Part shown: positions 27,010-33,556 of the stretch, one piece after another | Layout of the letters: each line of letters opens with the position of its first letter | Numbering within the stretch: position 1 is the first letter of the stretch | Assembly: GCF_000485595.1 (NCBI RefSeq) | Contig: NW_014577306.1 | Coordinates: 81,711-115,266 of the forward strand | Length of the DNA stretch: 33,556 nucleotides | Origin: Priapulus caudatus | Lineage: Eukaryota > Priapulida > Priapulimorpha > Priapulimorphida > Priapulidae | Reading direction: 5' to 3' | Program-made: the position numbers and the translations under genes | The notes under the pieces: generated by a model | Database searches by the model: none | What the model saw: only the letters and a program-made list of their open reading frames with translations | What the model was told of the DNA's origin: nothing

Positions 27010-27425
27010 AAGTGTTTCTAAAACAACCGGATCCGGTTCGGAGTCCTGAAACTAAACAACCGCGCGAGCCAACAACTAGCCAACATCTTCTCTGATTTAT
27101 TATTTTTTGATTGATTGATTTAAAATTATTTTTGGCTAATTTTATTATATTTTAGAATTAGGGATAGGGTTCTAGGGTTATAGGGTCTATATCCAACACT
27201 CTTTAAGTTTGTCTGAGTGACGCTCAAACGTAAAGCTTCTCGCTTCGTGATAGGCAGAGTGATAGTTCATTAATGGTACTGTGTTCGACCCGCATAACCC
27301 CTGACCAGCCCCCCCCCAATCCTGTTTAATGTTCAGAACTGTCCAACTGACCTAAATCAGAGAAGAGAGCCGGTTGTTTAGTTTTAGGACTCCGAAACCG
27401 GGTCCGGTCGTTGTAGACACTGCCT
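27010..27425. mobile_element. TIR element nested in left palindrome arm
   Basis: About 50-bp inverted ends: the left contains AACAACCGGATCCGGTTCGG; the right (27363-27424) contains its complement with 'ccgggtccggtcgtt'. It encloses the tRNA-like segment. The matching end in the right arm is at 33185-33245. Confidence 0.65.
27211..27306 (+). repeat. tRNA-derived SINE-like segment (left arm)
   Basis: Reads GTCTGAGTGACGCTCAAACG, then TAAAGC, an anticodon-arm-like 'cgcttcgtgatag', and a B-box-like 'tgttcgacccgcataacccc'. Compared with its right-arm partner it looks like a decayed tRNA head of a SINE. Extra bases before the B box make it non-functional as a tRNA. Confidence 0.5.
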
Positions 27426-28273
27426 GATTAAAACGGTACGAAAATTTCTGGGGTGCGAAGAACTGCTGCTGTATATGGTTGAGTGAAAATAATAGTTCTA
27501 AGGCATGCTTTCTGAGTTCAGGGGGCAGTTTTCACAAAGCTGATCGTAAAAACGCCATCCTAAGATATCCTTAGAATCTTGTACGAGAGCCTAACCTGTC
27601 TTAAACGTCCCTCCGTTAAAAGTTGTTTCAGCGAACTTATGCGCGTGCGTTGTTAGACGGTCCCTTAAATTGCAGCTGTAACGATGTTGGCTGGCCGCAA
27701 TAGACTGGTACCCTAATCTCTAGCACGTGACATCTGCTAGCTAGATAGTCTATATATATATAGAGGACATGTTACAAGTCTAATGGGGCGACGCCAGCTC
27801 ACTGTGAGTTCTACGCTAATCCTCTCGCGTGCATTATAGTTTTAATATAATATGTATGGTACAACAAGCCGTGCAAAAACTAAAAATAATAAGTTAAAAG
27901 TATTTTTAATGCCAAGTAGCCTGAGAAATAATTAAACTAAAGCAGGTTGTCCCTATTTCCTGAACCACACAAATGAGCGAGTATTGACTGAACAAAAATG
28001 TAACATAAATTCTGAAGGTTTAGATTTACGCTTGACTTTGATAGCAGTATTGGCGGCCAATAGAATACAGCTAGTGCATAACATACGCTATAGCACATAC
28101 CCGCCATAGCATACATACACGAACAGCCGCAGAGCACGCGCACATGTAAGGTGCAAGGAAGCATTTCATCTCTTCAAAATCTGCTACCGCAAATAAGAAG
28201 CTTCTTAGCCACACTTATTATAAACCCCCTGCGTGTCCAATGCCTTCACAGGCGCTTGCACCAGTATTCTCCG

Positions 28274-28306
<33 letters not shown>
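28274..28306. repeat. poly(A) tract, left arm only
   Basis: 33 consecutive A between 'attctccg' and 'cacagaa'. The reverse-complement partner near 32350 reads 'attctcgtaaacacagaa', with three A. A private expansion of one arm. Confidence 0.9.
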
Positions 28307-28307
<1 letters not shown>

Positions 28308-28644
28308 ACAGAAAGTTACCTTCTCGGCGGGTTTTTCGGCTTTAAACACTACGGCTGCCCAAACAATGAAAACACGCGACGAAATCGTGCGTGCTTGATG
28401 TACGATAGCCAAGTACTGCCGCTGACCTGTCCTTTAATATTTTCTGCCCTTATAGCAACGTCGTTGAAGTTAGGCGAGACGTATGTGAAACGTGGAAATT
28501 CTATGCGGAGGAGTATGGTGACACTCTATATATAAGGTATCTAAAACCGCTCTTTAACCAATAAGCTACTTAACGCAGCGCCTTCAGAACGCGGCCAGGC
28601 CCTGGTCCCTTACGTAACCCTATACATACCTCATAGGGTAAAAA

Positions 28645-28992
28645 GGCGCAAATCCACTTTGAGGCACCTTAGGTATCATGAAGTGATGCACAGCCGGGCA
28701 TGTCTGTGTATCACTCAACTGATCACAACTTCCCGTGCTTCCGGTATATTCAAGGAATGATGCAGAGAACCGCGCTAAAACTCTAATCATAAAAAGTATA
28801 ACCTTAGCTCTTAGTATCAGAAGTGTGTTTTGGGCTTAGGGCTAGGGTTTTTGGCATCATTCTTGATATACGAAATTCTGGTGCATTCTGACGGAGCACC
28901 AGCATCGCTCAGCTTGGATGACTACACGAGAAATCTGTGCATCACTTCGTGATAGCTAAGGAGGCCGTAAAAGTGGATTTGCACCATATAAA
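28645..28992. mobile_element. palindromic MITE, left arm copy
   Basis: About 350 bp with long inverted ends: 'ggcgcaaatccactttgagg ... ggtatcatgaagtgatgcac' pairs with 'gtgcatcacttcgtgatagc ... aaaagtggatttgcacc'. Inner parts also pair ('ttcaaggaatgatgc' with 'gcatcattcttgata'), so the unit folds almost entirely. Partner copy at 31719-32018. Confidence 0.7.
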
Positions 28993-30921
28993 ATATATAA
29001 ACCATGAATACTACAAGCAACCTTAACTTAAACGAGCGCTCATGGAAACGGCCCCTTACCTAAACCTAAACATACCTCATCATAAAATATAAACGTAATG
29101 CACATAGTAATTACTGAAGCAATTTAAAAACTACCGATCGGGTACATATCTGTAGTAAACCACGGTACGGCTCATGGAAGGCGGTCTTAATGTTCCCCAG
29201 GTAGGGAGTACCTGCGAGAGAACGGTACCCTGTAGGAGGTCCGGGATATCCCGAGAGACGGCGAAGGGTGATGATAGTACCTGTCACTATTTGAAGTATG
29301 GTTAAGGTTCGGAGTTTCGGGTTAGGGGTAAGGCGTAGGCCGACTTCCCTTAAGACTCGTTAGTGGAGGATCGGTTAGGAGCACAGAGGTACCCGGTGGT
29401 TGGCGACATGATTAGATAGTACGAAAACAAGCGTAGGGGTACGGCTAGGATTCCGTACCCCCGCAGTAACCCGCTCCGTCGCGCCGGGGGACGCGGATGA
29501 CACATACACGACCGCCGTCTTCGCGTCGCGTGTGCGAGTGAGCGCGTGCGCGGTATCACGACCGAAGACGTACCGACCATCAGGCAGCCACTTATCGTTG
29601 CGAGCGCGAGGTCACCCGGCGAAGTAGCCTGTAGGCCTAGACGCACGCTATTTGAGTCGTTCAATGACTATTTCCCAACTAGTAGTAGTAGTACTAATAT
29701 AGTAGTAACTAATTATAAACTACTAAATACTCATGGCTGCCGAGCTTTATTATATACCGTCGTTACTCCGATAACCGATAATGCCAGTACTTAGTTAGAC
29801 TACACTTCAGCCACTAAGGCTAACCAGATGACCCAGCCGGAGAGAAGAAGGCGCTCAGACGACGACGGCGGTGCCTGACAGAGCGGAACTACAGCGGGAC
29901 CCTAATCCTGCTTGGGTTTGGGGTTAACATTATTGTATCGCTAGCCCAGTTACTATACGTCACTCACTAGTACTACTAGCGCCGATCTGCTAGCTTTAAT
30001 ACATTTCTTACAGTTAGTGAGTTAACACCCGTCTAGAAAGTGGTGACATTGTTATGGACTATATTGTTAAAACTTAGGCCTACAAATTAGCAATGCAAAA
30101 TCATATTCAATGTTCTAGGAATCTACGGAAATGAACCAACTATATGTTCAATTAACTTCTCTGGCTTTAGCCACATATAATTAAAATACTCGAGTACTTA
30201 CATTTTAGGTAGCCTATACTGTTCGTTTTGTCCGCAAAAAACTTCATAATACGGTTGAAATAATGCTTGTATTCCCGAAACATTCGTCGACAAAACCAGA
30301 GCACACGTTAGCGAACCGACTTACAGAGGTGAAACAATTGTATCGCCAGATCTCTCTCGAACAACAACAACTCCCGCGGACTCATCGGCAGCACGGCGCA
30401 CGGAGCGCACACACGGCCCACCCAGCCACGCGCCCGCGAGTGTCGGCCGAGGAAGGAGGAAAAGAGAGAGATTGGCGATAACCGAATTTTCAAACATTGT
30501 AATCGGCTCCGTATAACGTGTCTTCTGTTTTGTCACGAAATTTGTTCGGGGATACACAGCATATTTTTCACCGTATTTATAGAAGTTTCTTTTGGAGCAA
30601 AACCGAACAGCAATATTACCCAGAAGAGCAGAGTATGCCCGTTAAAATGTAATACTCGAGTAAATATTTTTATTATATGTGTAAACAAGTGTAGGTGTCT
30701 TGGAAATAAGTAAGTTTCCATTCCTAATTCGGCTAGAACACTTGATTGATTTTGCATTGTAATTTGTAGGCTAAGTTAACCAATATTGTCAATCAACCAA
30801 TTCCACCACTTTCTAAGACGGTGTAACTACTAACTGCGTAAGAAATGTATAAAAGACTAGGCAGATGCGCTAGTAAGTACTAGTAGTATTATAGTACTGG
30901 CTAGATACAATAATGTACCCA

Positions 30922-30960
30922 AACCCAAGAGGATAGGTCCTATCCTCTTGGTCTTGGGTT
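30922..30960. repeat. short perfect hairpin in right arm
   Basis: CCAAGAGGATAGG, a T, then CCTATCCTCTTGG (30925-30951): 13-bp perfect arms, plus outer AACCC/GGGTT. The matching place in the left arm (about 29900-29925) lacks the hairpin. Confidence 0.75.
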
Positions 30961-31607
30961 AAATTATTGTATGCTCAACTAAGTAGCTGGCCTATCGGTA
31001 TCCGGTACCAGACGGTATAAATAAGCTCGGGCAACCAATAGTATTTAGTAGTTTATACATTACGTTATACTACTACTCATACTACTACTACTAGTTGGAA
31101 ATATATGAACGACTCAAATAGGTCGTCTAGGCCTACAGGGCTACTGAGTACTGTCGCAGATGGGGTCGTTGTCGGTATCAGCGTACTCACAGCCGAGAGG
31201 GTCTCCATGTCCCCCCGGGTACTGGCCGGAACGTACCCTGTACCCTGGTACTCATCTAATATCCGAACCGTACCTCGCCTACTCCACTAACCGAGGAGTG
31301 AGTCTAGGAAAGTCGCCTACCGTTCTACTCCCTACACCCGAACCCGAGAACCCGTAACCGATATCAAATAGTGAGCCAGGGTAGTTCTCGGTATCCCCGG
31401 ACCCTAACCCAGGGTACGTTTCGGCAGTACCCTGGGGGACATAGACCCTATGAGCCGGTACTACAGATATGTACCCAGGTATTTAAAATTGTTTAGTATT
31501 ACTAGTCATTAGCGTTTATATTCTCTATAGTGAGGTAACTGTTTACGGTTTAGGGTAAGGGGGACCGTTTCATGAAGCGCTCGTTAAGTTAAGGTGTTTA
31601 GTATTAT

Positions 31608-31708
31608 GTTTATATTTTTTATCTTTTTTTTTATTATATTTTTTTTATTTTTTTATTTTTTAATTATTACCTTTTTATTTTTTTTTTATTTTTATTTTTA
31701 TTATTTTA
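31608..31708. repeat. T-rich tract, right arm only
   Basis: About 100 bp of T runs with A interruptions. The left arm has only 'catataaaatatataaacc' at this point (near 28993-29012), so this expanded in one arm. Confidence 0.85.
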
Positions 31709-31718
31709 AATACCCTGG

Positions 31719-32018
31719 TGCCAATCCACTTTGCTCTTAGGTATCACAGTGATGCACGAGGATTTCTGTGGTATCTCAACTGATGTCACGGCAGAATTTC
31801 CGTATATCAAGGAATGATGCAAAAACGCCTAGCCCTTCCCCAACACACTTCGTGATACCTAAGGAGTAGTTATACTTTATGAACTTAGACGTTAAGGGTT
31901 TTTGTGGCATCATTCCTTGATAAATGAACGGAATCTGTGCATCAGTTGATGATACACAGCACATCTGTGCATCCACTTTCATCGATACCTACAGGTGCCT
32001 AAAGTGATTTGCGCCTTT
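31719..32018. mobile_element. palindromic MITE, right arm copy
   Basis: Reverse-complement partner of 28645-28992. It begins 'ccaatccactttgctcttag', ends 'aagtgatttgcgcc', and keeps the two 'atcattccttga / tcaaggaatgatgc' motifs facing each other. Confidence 0.65.
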
Positions 32019-33309
32019 TTTATATGAGGTATGTTTAGGGTTAGGGTAGACCAGGGGCTTGTTTCGTGAAGCGCTCGTTATTTAGTGAAATTCGGTTAGA
32101 TGGGGGTTTAGATAGTCCTTATATATAGGTGTTTCAGAAGCGCCTGGCAAGTTTCCACGTTTCACATACGTCCCGGCTAACTCAACGCTGTTGCTATTAA
32201 GAGAATATTAAGCGAAGGTCAGGGGGCAGTACTTTAGGCTTATCGTACATCAAAGGCAAACGCACGGAATTTTCCCACGCGTGTTTTCATTGTTTGGGCA
32301 GGCCGTAGTGTAAAGCGAAAACCCGCCGAGAAAGGTAACTTCTGTGTTTACGAGAATATGGTGCAGGCCTGTGAAGGCATGACACCGCGGGGGGTTATAT
32401 AAGTGTGGCCTAAGAAGGCTTCTTATTGCGGTAGGCGCAGACTTTTGAAGAGATGAAATGCTTCTTGCACCTTTCCACATGTGGGCGTGCTTCGCTGTTC
32501 GTGTACTGTATGCTATGGCGTTGTGCTATTACGGTACTGTAATGCATCTAGTATCCTAGGCGCCAATACTGTATCAAAGTCAACGTTAAATCTAAACCTT
32601 CAGAATTATGTTACAGTTTTGTTCAGTGTCAATACTCATTTGTGGTGGTTCAGGAAATAGACAACTTAGCTTTAGTTAATATTTCTCAGGTATGGCATCT
32701 TAAAAATACTTTTAACTTATTATTTTAGTTTTGCCACCGCTGTCGTACCTAGCCATATTGATATTACAAACTAAATGACTCGCGAGAGATTAGTAGCATC
32801 ACGTGAGGCTGGTCGCCATTAGACTTGTAACATCGTCTCTATATATATATAGCTACTAGTAGCAATGTCACGTGTAGAGATAGGGTAAGTCTATGCGGCC
32901 ACAAAAACATCGTTAGAACAGCTGAATTTTAAAGGACGTCTAAACAACGCACGCCGGGCATAAAGTTTCGTTGAAACACTTTAACGGAGGGACGTTTAAG
33001 AGACAGCGGTTAGGCTCTCGTACAAGAATTCTAAGGATATCCCTTAAAGATTAGGCGTTTCTTTTACCGATAGCTTTGTGAAACGGCCCCCCTGAAACCT
33101 CAGAAAGCATGCCTTAGAACTATTTATTTTCACTCAACCAATACAGCACAGTTCTTGCACAGAAATTTTGTACGTTTTAATAAGGCCAGTGTCTAAACGA
33201 CCGGACCCCGGTTCGGAGTCCTAAAAACTAAACAACGCGCTTCTCTTCTCTCTTGAATTGGTCAGTTGACATTCTGAACATAAACAAGGGATGGGGGGGA
33301 GGGGCGCGG

Positions 33310-33403
33310 TCAGGGTTATGGGGTTCGAACAACCAGTACTTTAATTAGCTATCACACTCTGGCTATCACGAAGCGAAAGCTTACCGTCTGAGCGACTCAG
33401 ACA
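33310..33403 (-). repeat. tRNA-derived SINE-like segment (right arm)
   Basis: On the minus strand: GTCTGAGTCGCTCAGACGGT, then aagc, 'ttcgcttcgtgatagcc', and GGTTGTTCGAACCCCATAAC. A-box-like (gctcagacggtaagc) and B-box-like (gttcgaacccc) sequences are better preserved than in the left arm, but about 20 extra bases separate the anticodon-like and T-arm-like parts, so it is not an intact tRNA. Confidence 0.5.
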
Positions 33404-33556
33404 ACTTAAAAGTGTTGGATATAGACGCCTAATACCTAACCCTATCCCTAATTCTAAAATATATAAAATTAGCCCAAAAATAATTTTAAAATCAAATTAT
33501 CAATCATCAAAAATAATAAATCAGAGAAGATGGTTGGCTAGCTTGTTGGCTCCTCG

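Larger units (their letters stand above)
27040..33556. repeat. giant imperfect inverted repeat (two ~3.3-kb arms)
   Basis: From about 27045 the sequence pairs as reverse complement with the end of the window. Examples: 'aacatcttctctgatttatta' segment near 27082 with 33510-33535; 'gggtacatatctg' at 29139 with 31465-31476; 'gtattcccgaaac' near 30268 with 30544-30556. Pairing continues to a GC-rich unpaired centre of about 95 bp around 30412. The arms differ by many substitutions and short indels (roughly four-fifths identical by eye). The right arm runs off the window, so the full length is unknown. No protein gene is supported inside. Confidence 0.9.

Noticed and set aside
27160-33460. TTAGGG/CCCTAA-like runs suggesting telomere or subtelomere
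   Set aside because: Only a few imperfect copies within the palindrome arms; no true tandem telomere array.

Overview
This is nuclear DNA from an invertebrate animal. Genes are split by AT-rich introns with GT/AG (and two GC/AG) junctions, the two recognisable proteins are animal-type, and the non-coding DNA is full of short transposon relics, microsatellites and inverted repeats. A ten-base N run (18620-18629) marks a scaffold gap. A sponge, cnidarian or other marine invertebrate fits the compact introns and repeat style, but the sequence alone does not fix the phylum. No prokaryotic operon, CRISPR array, rRNA or intact tRNA gene was seen.

Left part (1-6.7 kb, minus strand): a CNNM/ACDP-type magnesium transporter. 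A large first exon (5618-6715) carries signal peptide, extracellular domain and transmembrane DUF21 domain. Two further exons encode the start of the CBS pair. Their reading phases show that the protein order must be 5618-6715, then 54-138, then 1790-1981, but the genomic order along the minus strand is 5618-6715, 1790-1981, 54-138. The locus is therefore rearranged, duplicated or misassembled. Its introns hold two copies of a 'tatcccc' element, a direct pair of 159-bp repeats, a GGATCC-rich minisatellite and simple repeats.

Middle left (6.7-13.3 kb): intergenic. It holds a 37-bp perfect hairpin with 8-bp target-site duplication, a 1.09-kb terminal-inverted-repeat element with a 0.55-kb ACGC-rich tract inside, and two small MITE-like elements. 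The AT-rich stretch from about 9.7 to 12.4 kb has no gene I can support.

Middle (13.3-25 kb, minus strand): a PRC1/Ase1/MAP65-family gene for the spindle-midzone microtubule bundler. Fourteen coding exons were reconstructed by hand. All phases fit, and the total is about 633 residues plus a missing first exon (human PRC1 is about 620). Two introns have GC donors supported by colinear alignment. An in-frame read-through at exon 11 offers an alternative basic C-terminus. Six introns each carry a different repeat insertion.

Right part (25-33.6 kb): a hAT-like element with a large hairpin, a possible exon of an unrecognised gene at 26.2-26.4 kb, then a giant imperfect inverted repeat from about 27.04 kb to the window end. 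Its arms are about 3.2-3.4 kb around a GC-rich centre near 30.41 kb. The arms contain a tRNA-derived SINE-like segment and nested palindromic elements, and differ by many small indels. No protein gene is supported there.
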